Source of the DNA: JAIYDQ01 sp034408855
GTDB lineage: Bacteria > Planctomycetota > Planctomycetia > Pirellulales > Pirellulaceae
Length of the DNA stretch: 64,000 bases
Assembly: GCA_034408855.1 (NCBI GenBank)
Contig: JAWXCK010000296.1
Coordinates: 9,357-73,356 of the forward strand
Direction of reading: 5' to 3'
The notes under the pieces are model-generated. The model saw only the letters and a program-made list of their open reading frames with translations, ran no database searches and had not been told where the DNA came from. The translations under genes were made by a program, and so were the position numbers. Below, in pieces: positions 31,439-39,859 of the stretch (its first letter is position 1; the number at the start of each line of letters is the position of its first letter).

Positions 31439-33649
31439 TCAACTCCAGCGACTGCCTACCACAAACACCAACCAGGCCGCAAAATAGGCTAAACCTGTCA
31501 TATAGACAAAGGTAAAAATCGGCCATCGCCAAGTTTGCGTTTCGTGGCGAATTGTCATTAGAGTTGCAGCGCATTGGGCGCAGAGCGCGAAAAATACCAT
31601 CAACGATATGGCCGTCACCGTGTTAAACACTGGGCGACCATCGGGCCATCGAGAAGCTTGAAGTTGCGACTTGAGTGTACCGCTCTCTTCGTTGACATCG
31701 CCCCCCAAAGAATAGATGGTCCCCAGCGTGGCAATGATAACTTCACGGGCAGGAAACGAGGCGATAACTCCGACTCCGATTTTCCAATCCCAACCAACGG
31801 CATGAAACGCCGGTTCAAGCACCTTGCCAAATTGCCCAAGATAACTCACTTCAATCAATTCACCCTTGGTCTCATTGAGCTTGCCTTGCAGCACATCGAT
31901 AGCCGATTCATTTTCAGCGTTGGAAACACCGTCGCTCTCGGTCGCCTGCTCTTTAGCCGCCAAATCAAGCGTCATCGCAATTTCATTTTTGTGATCGCCT
32001 GGAAAATAGCCGGCGGCCCAAACCAAGATCGACGTACAAAGGATAAGCGTTCCGGCCCGAGCGATGAATGATCGTACTTGCTCCCATACACGATGCACAA
32101 CGACTCGCCACGACGGCCAACTGTACTCGGGCAGTTCGAGAACAAAGGGTGTCACTTGGCCGGGAAAAACAAAACACTTGAGAAGCCATGCGATCGGAAT
32201 CGCAACAACGGCACCTAGCGCGTACATCGAAAGAAACAATAAACCATGCAGCGTGACCCAGCCTCCTAAGTACGCCGTTCCAGGGATGAACGTCGTAATC
32301 ATCAACGTGTAAACCGGAAGCCGCGCTGAACAGCTCATCAACGGCGCAACCAAGATCGTAACCATTCGATCTCGGCGGTTCTCAATAGTGCGCGTAGCCA
32401 TAATTCCAGGAACCGCGCAGCCGAACGAAGTCATCAGTGGAAGGAAGGCCTTTCCGTTCAATCCAAGCCGAGTCATCCATTTGTCCATGAGCAATGCGAC
32501 GCGAGCCATGTAACCACAGTCTTCCAAGACCGCAATCAATACGAAAAAGATTGCGATCTGGGGAATAAAGACCAAAACGCCACCGACGCCAGCAATGACG
32601 CCATCGTTCACAAGGCTTCGAAATGCTCCCGGCGGTATGAGACTTTCAACGATCGAGGCCATCCAAGACAAACCATTTTCGATGAGGCTCGATGCGGAAT
32701 AGTCCCCCATGTCGATAAAGACTAGCTGGAAGACGACGAACATAAGGCAGGCGAAAATGGTCATCCCCCACCATCGGTGCGTTAAGACGCGGTCGATCCG
32801 ATCGCTCGACGTCACTCGATGATTCTGATCGCGAAGGATCACGCCTTCTGCGATGCTTTGAACCCATGCATAGCGAACGCGAGTCTCAATTGCAGGCACT
32901 CGACAATCGTTTTCGGCAAGCCGTTTTCGAGCTGCCTGAAGCTTCGATCGCAAGTCGCCCATTCCCGGCGTCGACGCCCAGCGTTTCTCTCCAAGTCCGC
33001 CGCTATCGAGCAGCAAACGTTCAACTGCGTACGTTCGAATCGAGCGACCGCGACTCTGTATCCAATCGGATAGCTCGCGAACTTCGTTCTTAAAAACTTC
33101 GGGAAAGAGCACGGCTGGCTTGGAAACAGTCGCGTTGGCGAGGCATGAGCGAATTGCTTCCTTGAGTTCGGAAGTCCCGACTCGTTTGTTCGCCGACGTC
33201 GTCACAACCGGCACACCAAGCTTCGCTGATAATGCGGCGACATCGATCGACACGCCGCTCGTCGCGACGCGATCCCACATATTCAGAACCACCATCACAG
33301 GGCGTTCTAGCTCGTTGACTTGACTGTAAAGATAAAGGTTGCGTTCGACGTGAGTCGCATCCAGAACGACAACGATACAGTCGATTGGCGAAAGCTCTTT
33401 GCTTTCGCCCAGCAGGACATCGACCGAGACCATTTCATCGGCCGATCGTGCCGAAAGACTATAGGTGCCCGGCAGATCGATGACCGTTACTTCGCCTTGA
33501 CCGTCATCGTACTTGCCAACTTTCTTTTCGACGGTGACCCCTGGAAAGTTCCCGACCCTCGCGTTCATTCCACACAAGGCATTGAAGAGCGAGCTCTTAC
33601 CGGTATTCGGATTTCCGATTAAGGCAATCGTGATATCGCGATGCGTCAT
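31439..33649 (-). CDS. feoB: Ferrous iron transporter FeoB
   Basis: A GTP-regulated Fe(II) transporter of the inner membrane, 736 residues from the ATG at 33649. The N-terminal G domain shows G1 GNPNTGKSS, G3 DLPGTYSL and G4 NMWD, followed by a helical spacer. The membrane domain has two Gate motifs (about residues 310-700; IPQIAIFFVLIAVLEDCGYMAR, FGCAVPGIMATRTIENRRDR), and a second half ends with FFALCAQCAATLMTIRHET. The Cys residues of the pore region are kept. It lies 14 bp downstream of feoA. An in-frame extension to 33709 overlaps feoA and is unlikely. Confidence 0.96.
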   Translation of the reverse strand: MTHRDITIALIGNPNTGKSSLFNALCGMNARVGNFPGVTVEKKVGKYDDGQGEVTVIDLPGTYSLSARSADEMVSVDVLLGESKELSPIDCIVVVLDATHVERNLYLYSQVNELERPVMVVLNMWDRVATSGVSIDVAALSAKLGVPVVTTSANKRVGTSELKEAIRSCLANATVSKPAVLFPEVFKNEVRELSDWIQSRGRSIRTYAVERLLLDSGGLGEKRWASTPGMGDLRSKLQAARKRLAENDCRVPAIETRVRYAWVQSIAEGVILRDQNHRVTSSDRIDRVLTHRWWGMTIFACLMFVVFQLVFIDMGDYSASSLIENGLSWMASIVESLIPPGAFRSLVNDGVIAGVGGVLVFIPQIAIFFVLIAVLEDCGYMARVALLMDKWMTRLGLNGKAFLPLMTSFGCAVPGIMATRTIENRRDRMVTILVAPLMSCSARLPVYTLMITTFIPGTAYLGGWVTLHGLLFLSMYALGAVVAIPIAWLLKCFVFPGQVTPFVLELPEYSWPSWRVVVHRVWEQVRSFIARAGTLILCTSILVWAAGYFPGDHKNEIAMTLDLAAKEQATESDGVSNAENESAIDVLQGKLNETKGELIEVSYLGQFGKVLEPAFHAVGWDWKIGVGVIASFPAREVIIATLGTIYSLGGDVNEESGTLKSQLQASRWPDGRPVFNTVTAISLMVFFALCAQCAATLMTIRHETQTWRWPIFTFVYMTGLAYFAAWLVFVVGSRWS

Positions 33650-33663
33650 CTTTTCTCGAATCG

Positions 33664-33924
33664 CTACGCGCGGTAGCCGTCGAGCAACTTGACCCAAACC
33701 TGCACGCAATCATTAAAGCGAAAGCTGACGCGACGACCATCGACAGAAATAATGTGAGGTGCATCGCGCCGCAACATCTGGATGGTCGCTCCGGTTCGAA
33801 TCCCCATTTCCTCGACACGGTGACGGCACGACTCATCGCCATCCAGTTCGACAACTCTAGCCGACTGATTCAATTTAAGGTCTGAAAGCGGAATGAGTCC
33901 CACTGCTGGCGATTTCAGTAACAT
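33664..33924 (-). CDS. feoA: FeoA, SH3-like ferrous iron transport protein
   Basis: An 86-residue cytoplasmic SH3-like beta-barrel that supports FeoB. It shows the family pattern IPLSDLKLNQSARVVEL, CRHRVEEMGIRTGATIQML and the closing VSFRFNDCVQVWVKL. It is the first gene of a feoA-feoB operon. The 292-bp region upstream (33925-34216), shared with the divergent RND gene, holds an imperfect inverted repeat TGAAAttgagactttgTTTCA near 33957 that could be an iron-regulator site; this is only suggestive. A 31-codon open frame at 34054-34149 in the same gap is not supported as a gene. Confidence 0.95.
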   Translation of the reverse strand: MLLKSPAVGLIPLSDLKLNQSARVVELDGDESCRHRVEEMGIRTGATIQMLRRDAPHIISVDGRRVSFRFNDCVQVWVKLLDGYRA

Positions 33925-34216
33925 AGGTTAACTATATTGATCGGATAGACGACATAATGAAATTGAGACTTTGTTTCAACAGTGGCATTCTACCGTAGTT
34001 TGCTGGTATTAGGGAAGAGTGAAATTTGAAAAAGTCTCCTAGATGTAATGGAAATGTCGAACGACGAGGTAGGAAAGCAGCCGAATAAGACGGATACGTC
34101 GACTCCCACGAGGCCCCAAACTGCGGGGCTGGTAAGATACGAAGATTGAGCTGAACTTTTGCGATCAGCGAAGTTTTGCCGCTTGGATATCGCGAAAGCT
34201 TGCGAAATATTGCGAA

Positions 34217-37200
34217 ATGCTGCTACCTGAAAATCGAAATCGAGATCAAACTGTACGGCCAGTCTCGCTGTTCATTCCTGGGACCCAACCAGTGCGCAAC
34301 GCTAAACCAACATTTTATTCGCGATGGGGAATTTTAATCCTCGGGATTACCCTGCTCTTTGTCCCGTTTGCTTTTTACGGCGCGGGCAAAGCGGTACAGA
34401 GCAATGTGAACAAGGTTGAAGATTGGCTGCCTAAGTCGTTTGCCGAAACTGCCGAGCTCGAGTGGTTTCGATCTAATTTTCCAACCGATCAATTTGTAAT
34501 CCTGAGCTGGGACGGTTGTCGACTTGGAACAGATCCTAGTCTTCCCAGTGCCGAGCCCGATGATCCGCGCATTGCCAAGCTCGCATCGATCTTGATGCCG
34601 CCCGAGGAAGCATCGGACGACGATATGGATGTCCGCGATGCTCGGAAGTACGTCAAGTCGGTAATGACAGGTCGTCAAATGCTTGACCAGCTCACCGCTT
34701 CCCCTTCCAACATTCCGTACGATATAGCCACCCATCGCCTAACCGGTTCGCTGATCGGTCCCGACAAGCGGCAAACATGCGTGGTAGTCAGCCTGACTCC
34801 AGACGCATCCAACAGCCTCAAATTGGTCCTCGGACTTGGACACGCAAGACTCTTGCGACCGAATGTTCCGGCCGGTGTGATTCGGCGTGCGATCGCCGAG
34901 TGTGGAATTGACGCCGACGCTTTTCACATGGGAGGTCCTCCGGTCGATAATGTCGCAATTGACGAAGAAGGTGAACGAACACTCGTGCGTCTCGCTGGAG
35001 CTGCTGGGGCGCTTGGAATCTTCTTGGCTTATTGGTCATTGCGCAGCGTTATCCTTACGGTCGTCGTTTTCTTTTGTGCGCTCGTAAGTGCGGCGGCGTC
35101 GCTCGCGGTCATTTGGGCAACTGGGCAAACGGTTGATGCGATCGTGCTCTCGATGCCGTCGCTCGTTTACGTCCTTGCAATCTCAGGGGCGGTACATTTT
35201 ATTAACTACTACCGAGACGCGGTTCGGGAAGACGGTTTGCATGGCGCGATCGAGCGAGCTGTCGTACATGCCTTCAAGCCGGCATTGCTTTGCAGCATCA
35301 CGACCGCGATTGGATTGGTCTCGCTCTATGCAAGCGACCTAGTTCCGATTCGAAAGTTTGGCGTCTACTCGGCTTCCGGCGTGATGATCATGCTTGGAGT
35401 CCTGTTCTTGTTCCTGCCGACAATTATGCATCTTCTCAATTATGGTCGCCGATGGGTGATCGATAATCCAGAAGATAAACCGGTAAACAAAGAGGAATCG
35501 GAAACGGCCGGCGAACGATTTTGGGGTCGATTCGGAGCCTTTGTCGTTCGCAATCACTGGGCCGTCGGTTCGGCATGTTTGGCCGTAACTATTTTCATCA
35601 GTTTTGGTCTAACGCGAACTCGGACGAGCATCGACCTGCTCGAGCTTTTCGATTCCAGAGCTCGGATTCTTCAGGATTACCGATGGCTTGAAACGCATCT
35701 CGGTCGACTTGTTCCGTTAGAAATTGTCGTGCGATTCAATCGCGATAGCCAAGCCAACGGCCCTCGAACGGCAGAAACCGATAACGAAGAACTATCGCGA
35801 TTGACGTTTCTTGAGCGGATGGAGACTACCGCGCTCATTCAAGAAACGATTGAAAAGGAATTTGGCGAGAACGAAAAGGGAAAAGGAATTGTCGGACGCA
35901 GTCTTTCAGCCGCCAACTTTCTCCCGACCCTCCCTTCGACGGCTGGCGATAGTGTTAGCTTTATCCAGCGCATGGCTTTCAATGAACGGCTCAATTCATC
36001 GAGAGATTCGCTGATCGCAAGCGGTTACTTAAAGACCGATGCCCGTGACGATAGCGAACTCTGGCGGATTTCGCTGCGAGTGGCAGCCTTCGAAGGTGTG
36101 GATTACGGGCAGTTCGTCCATGAGCTGCGGAACAAGGTCGAGCCACTGATGGCGGCGCATGAATATCGTGTTCAAGTTCTCAGGCAGCTATCCGAATGGC
36201 GACCTGAACAGCGCTATAGTGGCGCAAAAGTCTACCTTTGGGATCGCCCCTTCGCCAACCCCGAACTTGGTGATAAAAATCCGGCGGAAGTCTTAGCGAT
36301 CGAAGCCAAGCACCAAGCGTCGGTAACGGCGTTAGAATCGCTGCTGGTAAAAGCGCGAGTAAAAGTTATTCGGGGCGAGCGCAATCCGGCCTCGATTCCG
36401 GTTGTTAGTTTGCAGCAGCTCAATCAGTTGGACGGTGTAATACTATCGGGGAATTTTTCGGAAACCGACAGCACTACCATTCAATGGGCCGTTTCGCATG
36501 TGATCGACCTTGAGTCGCATCCTTCGAATAAGCCGACGACGATGTCTGCCTTAGATTCGGAAAATAATGCGTGGCTATCGGCAGTCTATACCGGCGTGGT
36601 TCCAATCGTTTATAAGGCTCAAAGAGAGCTACTGAAGAGTTTGATCGAAAGTACGCTTTGGTCGTTCTTGACGATCACGCCGTTGATGATGCTGGTGACA
36701 AGAAGCATTCGTGCAGGGGCGCTTGCGATGCTTCCAAACGTAATTCCTGTTCTCTGTATCTTTGGAGCGATGGGCTGGCTCGATATTGCGATCGATATCG
36801 GCTCGATGATGTCGGCGAGTATCGCGTTGGGCGTGGCTGTCGACGACACAATTCACTTCCTTTCGTGGTTCCGAGAGGACCTGCTCAAGCTACGCAATCG
36901 CCATCAAGCCATTATCGCGGCATACAAACGCTGTGCGGTGCCAACCTTGCAGGCTGCATTGATTTCAGGGATCGGTTTGTCGGTCTTTGCTTTTAGCACG
37001 TTCACGCCGACGCAGCGATTCGGATGGCTGATGCTGACGATCTTAATCGCAGGCGTTGTGTCAGAGTTAATCATGCTACCTGCTCTCATCGCCAGCCCGT
37101 TTGGCAAAGCCTTTGAGCCACGCAGTGCGCGTCATCATGGATTTTCCCGATGGTGGCTCATCGCTCGCTACGAACTGAGAAAGCGAACCTTGCCAAGTGA

Positions 37201-37231
37201 TTCCGCTTCATCCGAGCGGCGTGCTGCCTGA
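34217..37231 (+). CDS. RND-superfamily (MMPL/SSD type) transporter
   Basis: 1,004 residues. It has an N-terminal membrane helix (WGILILGITLLFVPFAFY, about residues 36-53), a periplasmic domain (~55-255), and a bundle of helices at ~255-410 including the sterol-sensing-like block LSMPSLVYVLAISGAVHFINYY. A second half has a helix at ~450, a periplasmic domain (~475-790) and a terminal helix bundle (~800-960) with the repeated ALGVAVDDTIHFLSWF motif. The two-fold repeat and the Asp-Asp in the second bundle fit proton-driven MMPL/HpnN-like exporters of lipids or hydrophobic compounds. Substrate unknown. No Shine-Dalgarno is obvious before the ATG. A strong terminator follows. Confidence 0.9.
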   Translation: MLLPENRNRDQTVRPVSLFIPGTQPVRNAKPTFYSRWGILILGITLLFVPFAFYGAGKAVQSNVNKVEDWLPKSFAETAELEWFRSNFPTDQFVILSWDGCRLGTDPSLPSAEPDDPRIAKLASILMPPEEASDDDMDVRDARKYVKSVMTGRQMLDQLTASPSNIPYDIATHRLTGSLIGPDKRQTCVVVSLTPDASNSLKLVLGLGHARLLRPNVPAGVIRRAIAECGIDADAFHMGGPPVDNVAIDEEGERTLVRLAGAAGALGIFLAYWSLRSVILTVVVFFCALVSAAASLAVIWATGQTVDAIVLSMPSLVYVLAISGAVHFINYYRDAVREDGLHGAIERAVVHAFKPALLCSITTAIGLVSLYASDLVPIRKFGVYSASGVMIMLGVLFLFLPTIMHLLNYGRRWVIDNPEDKPVNKEESETAGERFWGRFGAFVVRNHWAVGSACLAVTIFISFGLTRTRTSIDLLELFDSRARILQDYRWLETHLGRLVPLEIVVRFNRDSQANGPRTAETDNEELSRLTFLERMETTALIQETIEKEFGENEKGKGIVGRSLSAANFLPTLPSTAGDSVSFIQRMAFNERLNSSRDSLIASGYLKTDARDDSELWRISLRVAAFEGVDYGQFVHELRNKVEPLMAAHEYRVQVLRQLSEWRPEQRYSGAKVYLWDRPFANPELGDKNPAEVLAIEAKHQASVTALESLLVKARVKVIRGERNPASIPVVSLQQLNQLDGVILSGNFSETDSTTIQWAVSHVIDLESHPSNKPTTMSALDSENNAWLSAVYTGVVPIVYKAQRELLKSLIESTLWSFLTITPLMMLVTRSIRAGALAMLPNVIPVLCIFGAMGWLDIAIDIGSMMSASIALGVAVDDTIHFLSWFREDLLKLRNRHQAIIAAYKRCAVPTLQAALISGIGLSVFAFSTFTPTQRFGWLMLTILIAGVVSELIMLPALIASPFGKAFEPRSARHHGFSRWWLIARYELRKRTLPSDSASSERRAA

Positions 37232-37290
37232 GGAGCATTGGCAGAAGTTCGATCGCCCTCACCATAAAAACATTCCTTCGACCGCCAACA

Positions 37291-37327
37291 AAAAAAATCT
37301 CGCCGTATTTCTCGGCGAGATTTTTTT
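37291..37327. terminator. Bidirectional intrinsic terminator
   Basis: A perfect 15-bp stem AAAAAAATCTCGCCG / CGGCGAGATTTTTTT around a 7-nt loop (TATTTCT). The GC-rich core flanked by A and T runs gives a U-tract in either direction. It lies 59 bp past the RND transporter stop and 51 bp past the convergent lipoprotein gene. Confidence 0.93.
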
Positions 37328-37377
37328 TCGACATTTCAGAAACCGCTTCTTCAGACAAGAAGCGATCGAAGCGATAA

Positions 37378-37533
37378 CTAGTTGGCTTCGGTGTCTGCGG
37401 ATTCGCCACCCTTAAGGTCTTGCTCTGAGAGTGGTCCTGGCGCGACTGGGGCATCCATATTCCCGCTTCCACTACAGCCAACAATTCCCAAACCTAAGAA
37501 GCCCAAAAACACGATGACCCATAGCTTTTTCAT
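37378..37533 (-). CDS. Small lipoprotein
   Basis: 51 residues: MKKLWVIVFLGFLGLGIVGC followed by a short Gly/Ser/Pro-rich tail (SGSGNMDAPVAPGPLSEQDL). The lipobox GIVGC with Cys20 predicts cleavage and lipidation. The ATG at 37533 has AAGGG about 7 nt upstream; a longer frame (to 37614) runs through a tandem repeat and is rejected. The mature part is only ~32 residues and has no known domain. Function unknown. Confidence 0.72.
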   Translation of the reverse strand: MKKLWVIVFLGFLGLGIVGCSGSGNMDAPVAPGPLSEQDLKGGESADTEAN

Positions 37534-37545
37534 TTCGAAACCCTT

Positions 37546-37574
37546 GTGATTCAAGTACATGTGATTCAAGTACA
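37546..37574. repeat. Tandem 14-bp repeat upstream of the small lipoprotein
   Basis: GTGATTCAAGTACA occurs at 37546-37559 and 37561-37574, identical, with period 15, directly upstream of the lipoprotein ribosome-binding site. It is either a regulator binding site or a local duplication. Confidence 0.6.
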
Positions 37575-37641
37575 CAGCAAAAACGGAAATTTGCGACGCT
37601 TGAATGATTACCAAGCATCCGCCGGAGAATCCATTACACTA

Positions 37642-37659
37642 ACAAACGACTAGGTTTGT
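37642..37659. promoter_or_regulatory. 18-bp operator-like palindrome between the divergent lipoprotein and ROK genes
   Basis: ACAAAC-gactag-GTTTGT, perfect 6-bp arms with a 6-bp spacer, in the middle of the 306-bp divergent region (37534-37839). A dimeric regulator could bind here; none is identified nearby. Apart from this and the tandem repeat, nothing else is seen in the gap. Confidence 0.4.
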
Positions 37660-37839
37660 CAAGCAGTCTATATGCTGCCCGGCTCAAAAATTGAGGTTTC
37701 TTTTCTAGTCTTAGTCGTTTCGAGCCATATCTGTCCTTTCTTTCAATCCCGACTAAACTGGTCACGGAAACCGCAAAGTCCATTTCGACGGTTTCCACGA
37801 CTTATCACTCGCCCACTCAATTGCAAGGATCAACGCACC

Positions 37840-38826
37840 GTGAATCAAGCGAAACCGTATTGGGTAGGCTTTGACCTCGGCGGCACCAAAATGCTCTGTG
37901 TCGTGCTCGATGACCAATTTAAGGTCGTCGCCCGGAACCGAAAGAAAACGAAAGGAATTGAAGGGGCAGCCGCTGGTTTATCGCGAATTTCTGAGCTGAT
38001 CGAAGAAACGCTTTCCGAAATTGGAGTCTCGCATTCACAGTTGGCTGGCATCGGCGTCGGTTGCCCTGGACCGATCGATTGGGCCAAGGGAATCGTCAGC
38101 ATGGCTGTTAATCTGGGTTGGCAAAACGTTGAGATAGGAAGTTTTCTTTCGGAACGATTCGATTGCCCGGTTGAAGTGCTCAACGATGTCGATGCTGGAG
38201 TCTACGGCGAATATCGATTTGGTGCAGCTATCGGTGCCTACTCTACTGTCGGGATTTTTCCGGGAACAGGAATTGGCGGCGGTTGTGTCTACGATGGGAA
38301 GATACTTCGCGGAAGACGATTAACCGTTATGGAAATCGGGCACATGAAAATCAGCTCCTCCTATCGGAGCAGCGGCGTAGCCATGACCGGAACTCTCGAA
38401 TCCGAAGCGAGTCGACTCAACATTGCATCCGAATGCGCGAAGTTGGCCTATCGCGGTGAAGCTCCATCGCTTTACGAATATGCGGGTACTGACATTTCGA
38501 AGATTCGAAGCAAGGCCTTGGCGACGTCGATCAAAAATGGCGATAAGGCCGTCGAATGGGTCGTGCGACAAGCTGCTCAACAAATTGGATACGCCGTCGC
38601 TAATATGGTCCACTTGATCGGCCCCGATATCGTCGTTTTAGGCGGCGGGCTTGTCGAAGCGATCCCTGAAATCTACCTCGAGGAAGTCAATCAAGTCGCT
38701 CGCAAAAATGTCCTCGAATGCTATTCGGATACTTTTGAAATCCGAACAGCCAAACTTGGTGACGACGCTGGGGCCATGGGTGCGGCCGCGTTCGTCGCAT
38801 CGTTGGTCGAACCGAATGCAAGCTGA
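37840..38826 (+). CDS. ROK-family sugar kinase (glucokinase-like) lacking the zinc cysteines
   Basis: 328 residues from a GTG start with AAGGA 10 nt upstream. ATP-binding motif GFDLGGTKMLCVVLD (N-terminus), catalytic Asp in VEVLNDVDAGVYGEYRFGA, and ROK signature GIFPGTGIGGGCVYDGKIL are all present, as is the sugar-binding EIGHMKI. The zinc-binding CxCGxxGCxE segment that normally follows GHM reads SSGVAMTGTLESEASR here, so all the Cys ligands are gone. It probably phosphorylates glucose or a related hexose. The gene starts independently and converges with the SDR gene downstream. Confidence 0.87.
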   Translation: MNQAKPYWVGFDLGGTKMLCVVLDDQFKVVARNRKKTKGIEGAAAGLSRISELIEETLSEIGVSHSQLAGIGVGCPGPIDWAKGIVSMAVNLGWQNVEIGSFLSERFDCPVEVLNDVDAGVYGEYRFGAAIGAYSTVGIFPGTGIGGGCVYDGKILRGRRLTVMEIGHMKISSSYRSSGVAMTGTLESEASRLNIASECAKLAYRGEAPSLYEYAGTDISKIRSKALATSIKNGDKAVEWVVRQAAQQIGYAVANMVHLIGPDIVVLGGGLVEAIPEIYLEEVNQVARKNVLECYSDTFEIRTAKLGDDAGAMGAAAFVASLVEPNAS

Positions 38827-38904
38827 TGTACCAACGACGCAAATTTTCTTGTGCGTTCAATTGACACGAAGATCAACGAAGCAGGGCGCGCAACCCTACG
38901 CCGC

Positions 38905-39735
38905 TTATTTTTTCTTCGGGTTGCGAAACAGGTAATCTAAAATACCGGGCCATATCGCACTCAGGCCCGCTAACCACCGAGCTTTGGCGGGAAGAATCAA
39001 CTCTTTTTTTTTCTGCTCAATTGCGGCGACGATTTTTTCGGCAAGCAATTGTGGCGCGATCGCTTTGAGATTCGTCCCGCCAGCCGGTTTTTTAAGCGAT
39101 TCCGGCAACTGTCGTTCTTCGACCAGTTCGTCGTAGCGACCGATGGTCGAGCTATCGCGTTGAACCGGTCCTGGGCACACCAATAGGACGTGAATTCCCT
39201 TATCGACAAGTTCGGTTCGCAGTTGACGACTCATCGCAACCACCGCGTGCTTTACCATCGAATAGCCTCCCATCCCCGGCTTGGCTACGATTCCGGCCAG
39301 CGAAGCGATATGCACTAGGCTTCCGTGGCCTCGCGCCAACGCATCTTCGGTTACTTTGCTGAAATTGAACGATGAAAAGAGGTTGATTCGGAAAAGTTCC
39401 TCCAAGTCCGTTTGAGTCAACTGCGTCACGAAACCTCGATCCGATTTTCCTGCTGCAGCGATCGCGACATCCAGCCGTGCCTTACTAAGCCATTGCATCC
39501 ATTCCGAGGTTCGGATCGCTTGCTCATCGGACAAGTCGACACAAAATGCCAAAATCGTTCCGGTCCCTAACTTTCTAAGTTTGTCTGCCGCCAATGCTGC
39601 TCTCGCATGGTCGCGGCCTATTATGGCGACATTTGCCCCCCGTTGCGTGAATTGTTGCGCCAGCACCAACCCAAGACCCGATGTGCCTCCTCCGATACAG
39701 ACCCATCGATCTTTCCATGTCGAGTCTATTGCCAT
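38905..39735 (-). CDS. Short-chain dehydrogenase/reductase
   Basis: 276 residues from the ATG at 39735, which has AGGA 6 nt upstream; an ATG at 39792 adds 19 residues and is possible. The Rossmann motif reads CIGGGTSGLGLVLAQQF, followed by AAAGKSDRG (in place of NNAG), Ser in HIASLAG and Tyr-x-x-x-Lys in GYSMVKHAV. The C-terminal ~50 residues (KKKELILPAKARWLAGLSAIWPGILDYLF) are amphipathic, like SDRs that act on lipids at membranes. Substrate unknown. It converges with the ROK gene across 78 bp. Confidence 0.88.
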   Translation of the reverse strand: MAIDSTWKDRWVCIGGGTSGLGLVLAQQFTQRGANVAIIGRDHARAALAADKLRKLGTGTILAFCVDLSDEQAIRTSEWMQWLSKARLDVAIAAAGKSDRGFVTQLTQTDLEELFRINLFSSFNFSKVTEDALARGHGSLVHIASLAGIVAKPGMGGYSMVKHAVVAMSRQLRTELVDKGIHVLLVCPGPVQRDSSTIGRYDELVEERQLPESLKKPAGGTNLKAIAPQLLAEKIVAAIEQKKKELILPAKARWLAGLSAIWPGILDYLFRNPKKK

Positions 39736-39859
39736 CGATTGTCCTGTATCTTCTCCTAAGTGCTTTAGGTAAAACGTCTTCTTTGAGACCATCTTACCCT
39801 TTTGTCGTCACCTATTGGTTTGCCGTTCCCCATTCAGTCTAGTCTAGTCGAGAATCACT

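Noticed and set aside
33957..33985. Fur-type box upstream of feoA
   Set aside because: The inverted repeat TGAAA...TTTCA is imperfect in the centre and does not match a Fur consensus well enough; mentioned only as a possibility in the feoA entry.
34054..34149. 31-codon open frame between feoA and the RND gene
   Set aside because: Too short, low-complexity, and no family resemblance; only a weak GGAA precedes it.
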